From Anaerohalosphaeraceae bacterium (GTDB lineage: Bacteria > Planctomycetota > Phycisphaerae > Sedimentisphaerales > Anaerohalosphaeraceae), in contig DAOSUR010000004.1 in assembly GCA_035378985.1 (NCBI GenBank), forward strand, positions 1 to 64,000: a DNA stretch of 64,000 bases, in the 5' to 3' direction. Position numbers and translations under genes: made by a program. Shown one piece after another: positions 16,483 to 25,385 of this stretch; positions within the stretch are counted from its first letter, which is position 1; the number at the start of each line of letters is the position of its first letter. The notes beneath the pieces are model-generated. The model was not told the DNA's origin. It made no database searches and saw only the letters and a list, made by a program, of their open reading frames with translations.

Positions 16483-16649
16483 GACCTATAAAATAAGTTC
16501 CGAAAAAAACTTTTATTTTGAGGAAAAGAAAAGGTCTGTGCGTTTTTTATCGGACGAAGGGAAAAAACGAATAGTTTGGAAGGGAAAATTTTAGGAAAAA
16601 AGACGAGTGGGTAGAAAGGAAAAAGTGAAAAAAGAAGCGGGGGGCTGGT

Positions 16650-16940
16650 TTATATACCGAAGCGCAGAATTGCTTCGGCAGCCCGACGTGCGGCTTCAGG
16701 ACTGTCCAATTCACCCTGTTCGAGGGCTTTTCGGGCTTCAAGAATGGAGTTTAATCCTTTTGTCTCGGAGGATTCGTTTAGAGCCCTTTGGATATAGGGC
16801 TGATAAGTATTCCCTAAATCAAATCGAAAGGTTTGTCTGACAGGGGATTTTTCTGTTTTTTCAGAGCTGCCGTGTTTCTGTTCTGAAGTCGGATGAACCG
16901 GCTGGCTCATGTCAAATTGTATCGGGTCAATCGGTACCAT
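16650..16940 (-). CDS. Small conserved flagellar-locus protein, possibly FlgM-like
   Basis: A 96-residue protein between fliK and fliC, which I do not recognise with certainty. The first 40 residues are polar and probably disordered; then TYQPYIQRALNES and two predicted helices, ILEARKALEQGELDSPEAA and RRAAEAILRFGI. The helical C-terminus ending in a 'segment-GELDSPEA-helix' pattern recalls the sigma-28-binding end of anti-sigma factor FlgM, and the location between a sigma-54-type and a sigma-28-type promoter would suit that, but the similarity is weak. A TAGGA site precedes the ATG. Confidence 0.6.
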   Translation of the reverse strand: MVPIDPIQFDMSQPVHPTSEQKHGSSEKTEKSPVRQTFRFDLGNTYQPYIQRALNESSETKGLNSILEARKALEQGELDSPEAARRAAEAILRFGI

Positions 16941-16995
16941 ATATTCCTATTGTCGAAAAGAATCTAAAAAACTTAAGAAAAAATTGAAAAAAAGT

Positions 16996-17022
16996 TAAAG
17001 AAGCGTTCTTTTTTGACGATAA
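16996..17022 (+). promoter_or_regulatory. Sigma-28-like promoter reading antisense into fliK
   Basis: TAAAGAAG (16996-17003), 11 bases, GACGATAA (17015-17022) on the plus strand. The -35 octamer is identical to that of the fliC promoter and the spacing is the same. Transcription would start near 17030 and enter the fliK gene from its 3' end, antisense. No plus-strand gene follows. Confidence 0.4.
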
Positions 17023-17033
17023 TGTTCGTTTCT

Positions 17034-18503
17034 CTACATAAACAGGTTTAGGATTTTTGAATCCGGATGTATTTGATAACTTCTTTCTGTTTCGGGGGTT
17101 AAATCAGTTTTTCTTGGCTGTTCTTCCAGAGAGGAAGCGGAATCGGCATTTGGAGTTCGGCGCTGACGTTCCTCCTGCATTTCATATCGCAGGTTCCAAT
17201 CGGAAGCGCTTTCGGAATTTGTATGTTTCTGTTCCTGGTTGGCTAATGGGCTGATTTCGATTTTCCGTATCTGAATGCCCTGATTCTCGAGGGATGCGAG
17301 GATATTCGGCAGAGATTTTTCGATTTCTTGGCGGGTTTGTTCTTTTTGAACTTCAAGAATACCGGATATTTCATCTCCGACTTTGTCGAATTTAATTCTG
17401 ACCAACCCCAATCCTTCCGGGGAGAGGGCAATTTGGATGGATTGGATATCATTTTGAACAGCGTTTTGTAGATTTCTTAGGACTTGCTGAGAAGCAGAAA
17501 GAGGAGGGGTTAATTCTGTTGTGGTATCAGATGCTTTGACAGCATTGATAAGGGTTGCGGTCGGGCGGAGCGGACTTTGTTCGACTCCAATATTTGTTCG
17601 TGTCGGAACTGGTGAGGGATTGGCTATTTCGGCATTGACGACATCCTTTTTCTGGGAGGAATCCGAAGAGCTCGAGGATTTTAGAGAACTTTTGATTTTT
17701 TGAGGTTTTGATAGAGGTTCAGTCAAAGCTTCAACAGATTCTGATTTTTTTTGTGAAACCGCCTTTTCCTGGTTGCTGAGAGGAATGGCTCGCTGAACGG
17801 TTGTTGTTAAGGGGATCTGGGGTAATTGTATTGGTTGGGAAGCGACCTTGGGAAGGTTTTGAATGACATCGGGTGCTTTGGCTGTTTTGTCAGGGAGGGT
17901 TATTTGGGGTTCAGGCGACGGCTTAATCTGGACATTGTCAGTCTTTATCTCTTTGTTGGTACTTGATGCCGCAGTTTGTTGAAGAGGATAGGAGAAGGAA
18001 CTTTTCGATTTCGGATTTTCATTCTGGGGCACTTTGATGCGGTCAAGAGTTGTTGAATCAGCTGCAGGACTTTTTTGAGTAAGATTTGGCAGTGTGGGCA
18101 ATTTAGTCAATCTTTCTGTAGAAGACTGTTCTTTTGATGATGCGGCTGCTTTTGGATGTTTCAATGTTGTTTTCTCTGAAAGGGGGGTATTGTCGAGCGG
18201 TTTGGATAAGAGGATTGTTTCAGCGCTGGCTGTTGTAAATATGGTTTCATGTTTTTGTTTTTTCTTTGCATCTGTTTTTGTATCTTCTTGCCCGCTGACC
18301 ATCTTTTTATTTAAGACGGTTAAGAATGGACTCGACAAAGTTTCCGCCTCTCCAAACTCGGCTTTGTTTCCGTCTGTTTCGTGAGTTTGATGGTTTTTTT
18401 TCTTTGCTGCCGTTTCATTCAACGCGGTCTCTGAACCGGCCGGCCGCAAAGACGGCTCAACGGTTGTATTTAGTATATTTACGATACCGGCTGTTTGAGT
18501 CAT
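17034..18503 (-). CDS. fliK: Flagellar hook-length control protein FliK
   Basis: A 489-residue protein. Residues 1-330 are low-complexity, rich in Ser, Thr, Lys, Pro and Gln, as expected for the molecular ruler part. The C-terminal domain (about 340-440) has the FliK signature IQIALSPEGLGLVRIKFDKVG, then a LEVQKEQTRQEIEKSLPNI helix and GIQIRKIEIS, the region that switches export specificity through FlhB. A polar tail follows. AAGGAGA precedes the ATG, and a sigma-54 promoter lies about 50 bases upstream. Confidence 0.87.
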   Translation of the reverse strand: MTQTAGIVNILNTTVEPSLRPAGSETALNETAAKKKNHQTHETDGNKAEFGEAETLSSPFLTVLNKKMVSGQEDTKTDAKKKQKHETIFTTASAETILLSKPLDNTPLSEKTTLKHPKAAASSKEQSSTERLTKLPTLPNLTQKSPAADSTTLDRIKVPQNENPKSKSSFSYPLQQTAASSTNKEIKTDNVQIKPSPEPQITLPDKTAKAPDVIQNLPKVASQPIQLPQIPLTTTVQRAIPLSNQEKAVSQKKSESVEALTEPLSKPQKIKSSLKSSSSSDSSQKKDVVNAEIANPSPVPTRTNIGVEQSPLRPTATLINAVKASDTTTELTPPLSASQQVLRNLQNAVQNDIQSIQIALSPEGLGLVRIKFDKVGDEISGILEVQKEQTRQEIEKSLPNILASLENQGIQIRKIEISPLANQEQKHTNSESASDWNLRYEMQEERQRRTPNADSASSLEEQPRKTDLTPETERSYQIHPDSKILNLFM

Positions 18504-18550
18504 ACAGACAAGTTCTCCTTACGAAAGAGACAATCTTTTCAGAGAAGCGA

Positions 18551-18566
18551 AGCAATTTGTGTGCCA
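18551..18566 (-). promoter_or_regulatory. Sigma-54 promoter for fliK
   Basis: The minus strand reads TGGCACACAAATTGCT: the -24 element TGGCAC and -12 element TTGCT with the exact 10-base distance between the invariant GG and GC. It lies 48 bases upstream of the fliK ATG, fitting middle-class (hook stage) flagellar control by RpoN. Confidence 0.8.
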
Positions 18567-18797
18567 GAACGGAATTACAAAGGGTTTCTTATTGTAAGAT
18601 ATTATAAAATCAGGAGATAATAAAATAAAAGTCGGATTGCCCGTTGGCTGATTTGGTTAAAAAAGCAGAAAAAATTTCCTGCGGATGTGAAAAAAATGGA
18701 CTCAATGAACAGCCGGTTCGAAGCAAAAAGTTTGCAAAAGAGCGTAGAAAAGGTATTCTTATATCCAAAATAAACCACTTTTGGGCTGGAGGTTCAC

Positions 18798-21653
18798 TTG
18801 AAAAGTCAGCCGGAAAAAATCGGTTCGGATTTAGCGGGTCTTGTAAAAGGGACTGTTTACATCGATATCTATAACCGCGTCGCATTTAGCACGGATGCGA
18901 GCATTTATCAAATCTTTCCGCAATGTGTGGTGTCTGTTCGAGACGAGGAGGATATCCGCCGGGTTATCCAGTATGCCCGAGAGAACGGATTGACTGCGGC
19001 GGCAAGGGGGGCCGGCAGCGGTGTGGCGGGGGAATCTTTGACGGATGGGATTGTAATCGATATCCGTCGGTATATGGACCGCATTCTGTCTGTGAGTGAA
19101 GACGGAGAACTGGTGACGGTAGAGCCGGGGGTTGTTCTGGATGACCTGAATTGTTTTCTGGCTTCGTATGGGCGGATGATTGGACCGGACCCTTCCAGTT
19201 CAAACCGGGCCGTCATCGGAGGGTGTCTTGCCAACAATGCTACGGGGGCCCATTCATTGGTTTACGGTCATTTTGACCGCTGGGTCCAGCGGGTTCGGGC
19301 TGTCCTGGCCGATGGGACTGCGGTTGAGCTGGTCAACGGAATGAAACCGGCTGAAGACGGCAGGCCGGAATCGAAAATCGCCAGGCAGTGTTTTGAGCTG
19401 CTTTCGGGAAAAGAGTCGGTGATTCGAGCAGCTCGGCCCAAAACGGAAAGAAACCGAAGCGGGTATGCTATCGATGGAATTGTTCACGACGGAGTTGTGG
19501 ATTTGGCACGTCTGACGGCCGGTTCAGAGGGGACCTTGGCTGTTTTTACGGAAATTACGCTCCGGACGGTTCCTATTCCCCGATGCAAGGGGCTGATTCA
19601 GCTGGAGTTTCCGTCATTTGAAACGATGGCCCGTGCGATTTCTCTGATTGTGCGCTGCGGTCCGGCGGCCTGTGAATTGATGGACCAGACGCTGATGACA
19701 ATGGCGCGTCAGGCCTATCCGAAATACCGTGATGTTTTGCCGGAAGGGTGCACAGCCGCATTACTGGTGGAAATGACCGGTGCGGACGAAAGCGAGGTGC
19801 GGGAGAAGCTTGAGCGTGTACGTCTGGCGGCGGCGGATTTGGCCGTTCGGGCGGAGAATGTTCTGGATGCGAAAAGACAGCAGCGTCTCTGGAAGGCCCG
19901 TAAAGATGCCGTTCCTTTGCTGAATCGCCAAAAAGGGCCGGCTCATCCGATTCCGTTTATTGAAGATGTGTCCGTGGACCCTGTGCGGCTGGATGAATAC
20001 ATCGCAGGACTGGAGAAAATCGGGCGCAAATACGGCCTTGCGATGGCTTATTACGGGCATGCCGGCGACGGCGGACTGCATATTCGCCCGTACATCGATT
20101 TGTCGAGGGAAGAGGGGGTTCAGCAGATGCGGGCCATGGCTCAGGAGGTGTTCGAACTGGCCTGGTCTATGGGCGGCTCGGTCAGCGGGGAGCATGCAGA
20201 CGGCTTGGTGCGGGCGGCCTTTATTCGACGGCAATACGGGGAGGCCTATTATGAACTGCTCAAGGGTATCAAACGGATTTTTGACCCGGAAGGCCTGCTG
20301 AACCCCGGCAAGATTCTGAATGAGGACCCTGATGTAATGGTTCGCCGTTTGCGTCTTCCGGGAAGAAATCTGGAAGCGAAGACTGCTTTGCTGCTGGGGC
20401 CGGATGAGTTTCGATTTGAGGCCGAACAGTGCAGCGGATGCGGGGTTTGCCTGGCCCGCACGGAAGGGGTACGGATGTGTCCGGTTTTTCGGGCTGTCAA
20501 TGAAGAGCTGGCTTCCAGCCGAGCCAAAGCCAATCTGCTTCGGTCGGCGGCAGGGCTTCCTTCTGACATCGGCACGTATGACGCACAGGGGCTTCGAGAG
20601 GTATTGTCCCTTTGTGTGAACTGCAAGATGTGTTCGGTTCAGTGTCCGGCAGGGGTGGATGTATCCAAACTGATTGTGGAGGCACGGGCTCAGATTGCCC
20701 GCAAGCTCGGTTTTTCGACGGCGGAAACAGTGCTTTCACACAATCGTCTTTTGAGCATGCTGGCGGCTGCGTTCGCTCCGCTAAGCAATTGGATTCTTCA
20801 GTTGCCGCTGAGCCGCCTGCTGATGGAGAAGACGATAGGACTGGACCGGCATCGGCCGTTTCCGAAGTTTGAGAGGGGAAGTTTTATTCGAAAAGTGCGG
20901 CGGTTTCGCAAGCCCGCTGCTTCAGCAGATTTCTCGCAAAAAGCGGCCTATTTTGTGGACAGCTTTGCCAACTGGAATGACCATTCCCTCGGGTTTGCGG
21001 TTGTAGAGGTTTTGGAGAAACTGGGTGTGCAGGTCGAGATTCCTTTGCAGAGGCCTGCACCGCTGCCGGCGTATGTGTACGGAAATCTCCACGCCGCCCG
21101 CCGGGATTTGGAATACAATTTGAAACAGCTTGCGCCGCTGGTTCAAAGGGGGTATGAAGTGGTTTGTTCAGAACCGAGTGCGGCCCTGTGTCTGAAAGAG
21201 GAGATGAAATATCTTATCCAGTCGCAGGAGTCTGCGCTGCTGGCCGACCATACGTGGGAGCTGATGGACTATATCCGCCGGATTCTGGAGCATCGCGGGT
21301 GGGGGTTGATTCGGCTGTCGGATGCGTGCCGGACGGTTCGATATGCTTACCATGCACCTTGTCATCTGCAATCGCTGCGGCAGCCGTCGGATACAGTGGA
21401 TTTGCTGGACCGTTTGGGGTTGAAGGTCGTCAATCTGAATGGGGGCTGCTGCGGGCTGGCGGGAACGGCGGGGATGCAAAGCAAAAAAGCCAAGCTGTCC
21501 GAAGCCATCGGGGAATTATTGAAAAAGAAAATTGAGCAGATTAATCCGGATATTGTTTTGACGGAATGTGCTGCTTGTGCGATGCAGATTGAACACCTCA
21601 CGGGGTGCAAAACGCTGCACCCCATCAAACTTTTTTGGGAGTACGGAAGGTAA
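18798..21653 (+). CDS. FAD-binding / Fe-S oxidoreductase fusion (D-lactate dehydrogenase / GlcD-GlcF type)
   Basis: A 951-residue fusion. Residues 25-460 are a VAO-type FAD domain (RGAGSGVAGESLTDGIVID pyrophosphate loop; GHAGDGGLHIRPY; GSVSGEHADG). Two 4Fe-4S motifs follow, CSGCGVCLAR-MCP near 544 and CVNCKMCSVQCPAG near 605, then a CCG domain with APCHLQSLRQP and GGCCGLAGTAG near 850-885. Such fusions oxidise 2-hydroxyacids such as D-lactate or glycolate and pass electrons onward; exact substrate is not readable. GGAGGT lies just before a TTG start. It stands alone on the plus strand after the divergent fliK. Confidence 0.9.
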   Translation: MKSQPEKIGSDLAGLVKGTVYIDIYNRVAFSTDASIYQIFPQCVVSVRDEEDIRRVIQYARENGLTAAARGAGSGVAGESLTDGIVIDIRRYMDRILSVSEDGELVTVEPGVVLDDLNCFLASYGRMIGPDPSSSNRAVIGGCLANNATGAHSLVYGHFDRWVQRVRAVLADGTAVELVNGMKPAEDGRPESKIARQCFELLSGKESVIRAARPKTERNRSGYAIDGIVHDGVVDLARLTAGSEGTLAVFTEITLRTVPIPRCKGLIQLEFPSFETMARAISLIVRCGPAACELMDQTLMTMARQAYPKYRDVLPEGCTAALLVEMTGADESEVREKLERVRLAAADLAVRAENVLDAKRQQRLWKARKDAVPLLNRQKGPAHPIPFIEDVSVDPVRLDEYIAGLEKIGRKYGLAMAYYGHAGDGGLHIRPYIDLSREEGVQQMRAMAQEVFELAWSMGGSVSGEHADGLVRAAFIRRQYGEAYYELLKGIKRIFDPEGLLNPGKILNEDPDVMVRRLRLPGRNLEAKTALLLGPDEFRFEAEQCSGCGVCLARTEGVRMCPVFRAVNEELASSRAKANLLRSAAGLPSDIGTYDAQGLREVLSLCVNCKMCSVQCPAGVDVSKLIVEARAQIARKLGFSTAETVLSHNRLLSMLAAAFAPLSNWILQLPLSRLLMEKTIGLDRHRPFPKFERGSFIRKVRRFRKPAASADFSQKAAYFVDSFANWNDHSLGFAVVEVLEKLGVQVEIPLQRPAPLPAYVYGNLHAARRDLEYNLKQLAPLVQRGYEVVCSEPSAALCLKEEMKYLIQSQESALLADHTWELMDYIRRILEHRGWGLIRLSDACRTVRYAYHAPCHLQSLRQPSDTVDLLDRLGLKVVNLNGGCCGLAGTAGMQSKKAKLSEAIGELLKKKIEQINPDIVLTECAACAMQIEHLTGCKTLHPIKLFWEYGR

Positions 21654-21682
21654 AGACGGAAGTCTTTTGGCAAAAAACGCGT

Positions 21683-21710
21683 TTGCACTATCCGGAAAAA
21701 TCCCTAAAAT
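21683..21710 (+). promoter_or_regulatory. Possible promoter for amrS
   Basis: TTGCAC (21683-21688) and TAAAAT (21705-21710) are separated by 16 bases, 40 bases upstream of the start codon. Confidence 0.4.
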
Positions 21711-21730
21711 GAAAAGGGGATAATAAGGAA

Positions 21731-21743
21731 CCCCGGAAAGGGG
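21731..21743 (+). promoter_or_regulatory. Hairpin covering the amrS ribosome site
   Basis: CCCC (21731-21734) can pair with GGGG (21740-21743) across a GGAAA loop. The AGGGG in the 3' arm is the only good Shine-Dalgarno for the ATG at 21750, so initiation may be partly masked. Confidence 0.4.
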
Positions 21744-21749
21744 CAAAAT

Positions 21750-22784
21750 ATGGAGCACCATCAGGAGTTGTACAAGCGTGCGGTTTTGTGGGAGGGGGAA
21801 AGCGGGGGGGCGGTTCAGTGCCGACTTTGTGCGTGGCGCTGTCGGATTCCGCTTGGACAGACGGGCCGCTGCCGAGTGCGAAAAAATATCAACGGTGTGC
21901 TCGTGTCCCTGAATTATGACAAACTCTGCGCGGCCAATCCGGACCCGATTGAGAAGAAACCGCTCTTTCATTTTCAGCCGGGTTCAAAAAGTTTTTCTAT
22001 CGCAGCTCCCGGATGCAATTTTCAATGCGTTTTTTGCCAAAACTGGCAAATCAGTCAGATGCCGCAGAATGATTTGATTGAGGGTACTTATTATTCCCCG
22101 AAGGCCATTGTGGATGCGGCGGTGCGAAGCCATTGTTCGAGCATTGCCTATACCTATACGGAACCGACGGTGTTTATGGAGCTGTGTGCCGAAACCGCCC
22201 AGCTGGCCAAACAGATGGGGCTGGCCAATGTTTTTGTGAGCAATGGTTTTTTGAGTCCGGAGGCGATTGAATTTGTCCGTCCGTGGCTGGATGGAATTAA
22301 CATTGACCTGAAGGCATTTACGGAAGAGTTCTACCGGGATTTGTGCAAGGCACGTCTGGAGCCGGTCAAAGAGGCGATTCGGATGATCGCCCGTCAGACG
22401 GATATCTGGATGGAAATCACAACCCTGGTCATTCCGGGCAAGAATGATTCGGATGAGGAGTTAAGGGCGATTGCGGAGTTTATTGCTCGTGAGGCCTCGG
22501 TAGATGTCCCGTGGCATGTAAGCCGCTTTTATCCGCAGTATCGAATGGAAGACCGTGCGGCCACGCCGCAGAAGACGCTGGAGCGGGCGTATGACATCGG
22601 ACGTCAGGCGGGGCTGCGGTATGTCTATATCGGCAATATTCCGGGGATTCGAGCGGAGTCAACCTATTGCTACAGCTGCGGGGTTCTTTTGATTGACCGG
22701 GTTGGATTTACGGTGAAAAGCAATATTATTGAGGATGGAACCTGTCCGCAGTGCGGGGCGGTGATTGCGGGTTTTGGGCTTTGA
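21750..22784 (+). CDS. amrS: AmmeMemoRadiSam-system radical SAM enzyme (AmrS)
   Basis: A 344-residue radical SAM protein. The cluster motif is CNFQCVFC (C89, C93, C96). An N-terminal CRLCAWRC-GRC cysteine pattern and C-terminal CYSCG/CPQCG pair suggest extra metal sites. PFL-activase-like features and YYSPKAIVDAA, YTYTEPTVF and HVSRFYPQY are typical of AmrS, the radical SAM member of the Memo/AMMECR1 set. Its usual partners AmrA (AMMECR1) and AmrB (Memo) are not in this window. Substrate is unknown. It starts a run of short co-oriented genes with the Nudix and PAC2 genes. Confidence 0.88.
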   Translation: MEHHQELYKRAVLWEGESGGAVQCRLCAWRCRIPLGQTGRCRVRKNINGVLVSLNYDKLCAANPDPIEKKPLFHFQPGSKSFSIAAPGCNFQCVFCQNWQISQMPQNDLIEGTYYSPKAIVDAAVRSHCSSIAYTYTEPTVFMELCAETAQLAKQMGLANVFVSNGFLSPEAIEFVRPWLDGINIDLKAFTEEFYRDLCKARLEPVKEAIRMIARQTDIWMEITTLVIPGKNDSDEELRAIAEFIAREASVDVPWHVSRFYPQYRMEDRAATPQKTLERAYDIGRQAGLRYVYIGNIPGIRAESTYCYSCGVLLIDRVGFTVKSNIIEDGTCPQCGAVIAGFGL

Positions 22785-22808
22785 GTTCTCTTTGGGAAAG
22801 TTTCTCCT

Positions 22809-23342
22809 ATGGACTGGATGATTGCTTATGAGAATCGGAATGTCTTTTTGTACTGTCCGCTTTGCAGCGCCCGGGCGCTGAAGGTGCATAAAAAGAGCGC
22901 ATATGTGTGTACGGAGTGCGGGCTGGAGTTTTATCTGAATACGGCGGCGGCAGTCGTGGCTCTGATTGAAGACGAAGAGGGCCGGCTGCTGGTTACGGTC
23001 CGTGACCACAAGCCCAAAGAGGGAATGCTGGATTTGCCGGGAGGGTTTGTGGACCCGGGGGAGTCGGCGGAAGAGGCCGTTCGGCGTGAGGTGGAAGAGG
23101 AAACAGGGTTGAGGGTAGACTCTCTGGAGTATTTCGGGTCCGCTCCGAATCGATATTTGTATAAAGGGGTGCATTATGCCACGGAAGACCTGGCCTTTGT
23201 CTGCCGGGTTTCCGACTGGTCCGGATTGGAGGCCCGCGAGGAAATCCGGAGTCTTCTGCGTCTGAAGCGGGAGGAGATTGATTTGGAGCGGTTTGCTTTC
23301 GATTCCGTTCGGCATTTTCTCCGACTGTATTTGAATCGGTAG
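22809..23342 (+). CDS. Nudix hydrolase with N-terminal zinc ribbon
   Basis: A 177-residue protein. CPLC and CTEC (about residues 16-38) form a zinc ribbon; the Nudix box follows as GGFVDPGESAEEAVRREVEEETGL (GX5EX7REUXEEXGU, near 78-100). Proteins of this layout hydrolyse NADH, ADP-ribose or related nucleoside diphosphates; the specific substrate is not clear. It starts 24 bases after amrS and is likely in the same operon. Confidence 0.87.
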   Translation: MDWMIAYENRNVFLYCPLCSARALKVHKKSAYVCTECGLEFYLNTAAAVVALIEDEEGRLLVTVRDHKPKEGMLDLPGGFVDPGESAEEAVRREVEEETGLRVDSLEYFGSAPNRYLYKGVHYATEDLAFVCRVSDWSGLEAREEIRSLLRLKREEIDLERFAFDSVRHFLRLYLNR

Positions 23343-23413
23343 CGGGCGGATTTTCTGCTGGAGATTGTCGAAGAAATCTCTACAATAACGGTCAGAAACA
23401 GTGAGGAGACGGA

Positions 23414-24283
23414 ATGAGCGTAGAACGGCTTCGCATCTATCACAATCCGGACTTGACGGCACCGACCCTGGTTCTCGGCTTTGACGGCTGGATGGACGGG
23501 GGAGAGGTCTCCACGGGGCTGGTGGATTATCTGCGGGTAACGCTCGGGGCGGTTCCGTTTGCTTCGATTGACCCGGAGCCGTTTTATGTGTTTCAAATGC
23601 CGGGGACTATGGAAGTGGCGGGTGTGTTTCGCCCCCATGTGAAGATTGACGAGGGTCTGATAGAGGACTTTTCCTTTCCGAACAATACATTTTTTGCCGA
23701 ACCGCGGCACAATCTGATTTTGTTTTCCGGTAAAGAGCCGAATTTACGGTGGGAGTGTTTTGCGGACTGCATTTTTCATTTGTGCGAACGGTTTGACGTC
23801 AAACAGATTTTCTTTGTCGGCAGCGTGGCGGGCCTGACGCCTCACAGCCGGGAGCCGAAGTTTACGGCTTCGGTTTCTCAACCTGCCCTTCGGGCCAAAA
23901 TGCAGCGCATCGGCATTCGATTAAGCCGGTATGAAGGGCCGGCGGGGTTCGCCACATACCTGACCTGGCGGGCATCCAAGGCCGATTTGGATATGTTTGT
24001 TCTGGTGGCGGAGATACCGGCCTATCTGCAGGGATATAATCCGCGGGCGGTGGAGGCAGCCGTCCGATGCATTTCCGGACTGCTTGAACTGCATCTGACC
24101 TGTGAGGATTTACGAACACTCAGCGATGAGTTTGAGCGGAAAGTCGGAGAACTGGTTCAGCAGCAGCCGGAGCTGGCTGCCCGGATACAGCAGCTGGAAG
24201 AAATCTACGACAATGAAATTTTTGATACGGAACTGAGTGATTTAAAGAACTGGCTGCACCAGCGGGGAATTCGGCTGGACTAA
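23414..24283 (+). CDS. PAC2-family protein
   Basis: A 289-residue protein of the PAC2 (proteasome-assembly-chaperone-like) superfamily: TLVLGFDGWMDGGEVSTGLVDYL at the N-terminus, ILFSGKEPNLRWECFADCI, and FVGSVAGLTPHSREP. A helical, glutamine-rich tail ends the protein. Bacterial PAC2 proteins have no settled function; actinobacterial relatives are linked to proteasome genes, which are not seen here. AGGAG precedes the ATG. It converges with panE, overlapping by four bases. Confidence 0.85.
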   Translation: MSVERLRIYHNPDLTAPTLVLGFDGWMDGGEVSTGLVDYLRVTLGAVPFASIDPEPFYVFQMPGTMEVAGVFRPHVKIDEGLIEDFSFPNNTFFAEPRHNLILFSGKEPNLRWECFADCIFHLCERFDVKQIFFVGSVAGLTPHSREPKFTASVSQPALRAKMQRIGIRLSRYEGPAGFATYLTWRASKADLDMFVLVAEIPAYLQGYNPRAVEAAVRCISGLLELHLTCEDLRTLSDEFERKVGELVQQQPELAARIQQLEEIYDNEIFDTELSDLKNWLHQRGIRLD

Positions 24284-25272
24284 TCATTCCGCGGATTCTG
24301 ATTGTTCCGGGATTCGATAAAGTCAATCAGATGATACAGAAAATCGCTGCAGGGAACGGCACGTCGGTGTTTTTGAGCAAGTCGAAGGACGGCACCGGTT
24401 AAGGCGTCGATTTCCGTTTTTTTGCCGGCCTTAAGGTCCTGCAGCGTCGAAGAGCGGTGTGCGGCTGTGGCGGGGACCATCTGATTGTAGAAAGCGGATT
24501 TGAACTCTTCAGCGTTCTCCCAATGCGTGCGGTATCCGTCTGCGAGCATTACATCAAACGTCTCTTCAATCAGCCGGTCCATAATGTGCCGAGTCGAAGG
24601 ATGTTCAGCTAATTTGCCGTAAGGAACATCGAGGACAGCCCCCAGCGGGTTGAGAGCGCAATTGTAAAGCATTTTGGCCCACAGGTCTTTGCCGATTTGG
24701 GTTGTTGTTTGACAGGGGATTCCGCCGGCGGAAACGGCCTGGCAAAGGGGAATGAGCGGCTCGGGCGATTCGCCGAACAGAGAGCCGATGTGAACGGCAT
24801 CGGCATGAACGGTGATTTCGACCACGTTCGGTTTGGGACGAATGAAGCCGGTAATTACACGGGCATTGTAAATCGTTTCCTTTGGGAAAAAGTCGGCAAA
24901 GATTTCTGCGTTTCCCCAGCCGTTTTGAAAAAGCACAATCAGGCCGTTGGGGGCGAGAAGCTTGGAGTGGACGGACAAATTTTTCGCCGCCGTGAGGGTA
25001 TCGCTGGATTTGGTGCACACGAGAATAAAATCATACCGGCTGTCCGAGATTTCTTCGAGGGATTCATAGACGCGGAAAGCAGTTGGCGGGAAAAAAGCCT
25101 CTCCGAAGATTCCTTTTCGAACCAGGCCTTCCTGCCGAAGCGGCCCGGCGGTGTGGGGGCGAGCCAGCAGGGTGGTTGGAGTACCGGTTTTCAGCAGACA
25201 AGAAGCAATTCCCAACCCAACGGCACCGGCACCGTAGAGAAGAACAGAGAATTCTTGTTGTTTTGCTGTCAT
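24280..25272 (-). CDS. panE: 2-dehydropantoate 2-reductase (ketopantoate reductase family)
   Basis: Reduces ketopantoate to pantoate with NADPH for CoA synthesis. The 330-residue protein has the Rossmann loop YGAGAVGLGIASCLL, the VCTKSSDT segment, the catalytic Lys in QIGKDLWAKMLYNCALNPLGA and the C-terminal all-helical domain with RSSTLQDLKAGKKTEID. ApbA-family enzymes with other substrates exist, so the exact role is likely rather than certain. A -10-like TATAAT occurs about 20 bases upstream (25290-25295). Confidence 0.88.
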   Translation of the reverse strand: MTAKQQEFSVLLYGAGAVGLGIASCLLKTGTPTTLLARPHTAGPLRQEGLVRKGIFGEAFFPPTAFRVYESLEEISDSRYDFILVCTKSSDTLTAAKNLSVHSKLLAPNGLIVLFQNGWGNAEIFADFFPKETIYNARVITGFIRPKPNVVEITVHADAVHIGSLFGESPEPLIPLCQAVSAGGIPCQTTTQIGKDLWAKMLYNCALNPLGAVLDVPYGKLAEHPSTRHIMDRLIEETFDVMLADGYRTHWENAEEFKSAFYNQMVPATAAHRSSTLQDLKAGKKTEIDALTGAVLRLAQKHRRAVPCSDFLYHLIDFIESRNNQNPRND

Positions 25273-25385
25273 TTTTTTGATTAAACCATATTATAGACGA
25301 GCCGACAAGCCGTTGCCGCCGGAGAAGCGAAAGCAAGCCTTACTCCGTCGGCCGGCAGGTTAGCTGGAAGGCAGATGAGAAAGAT

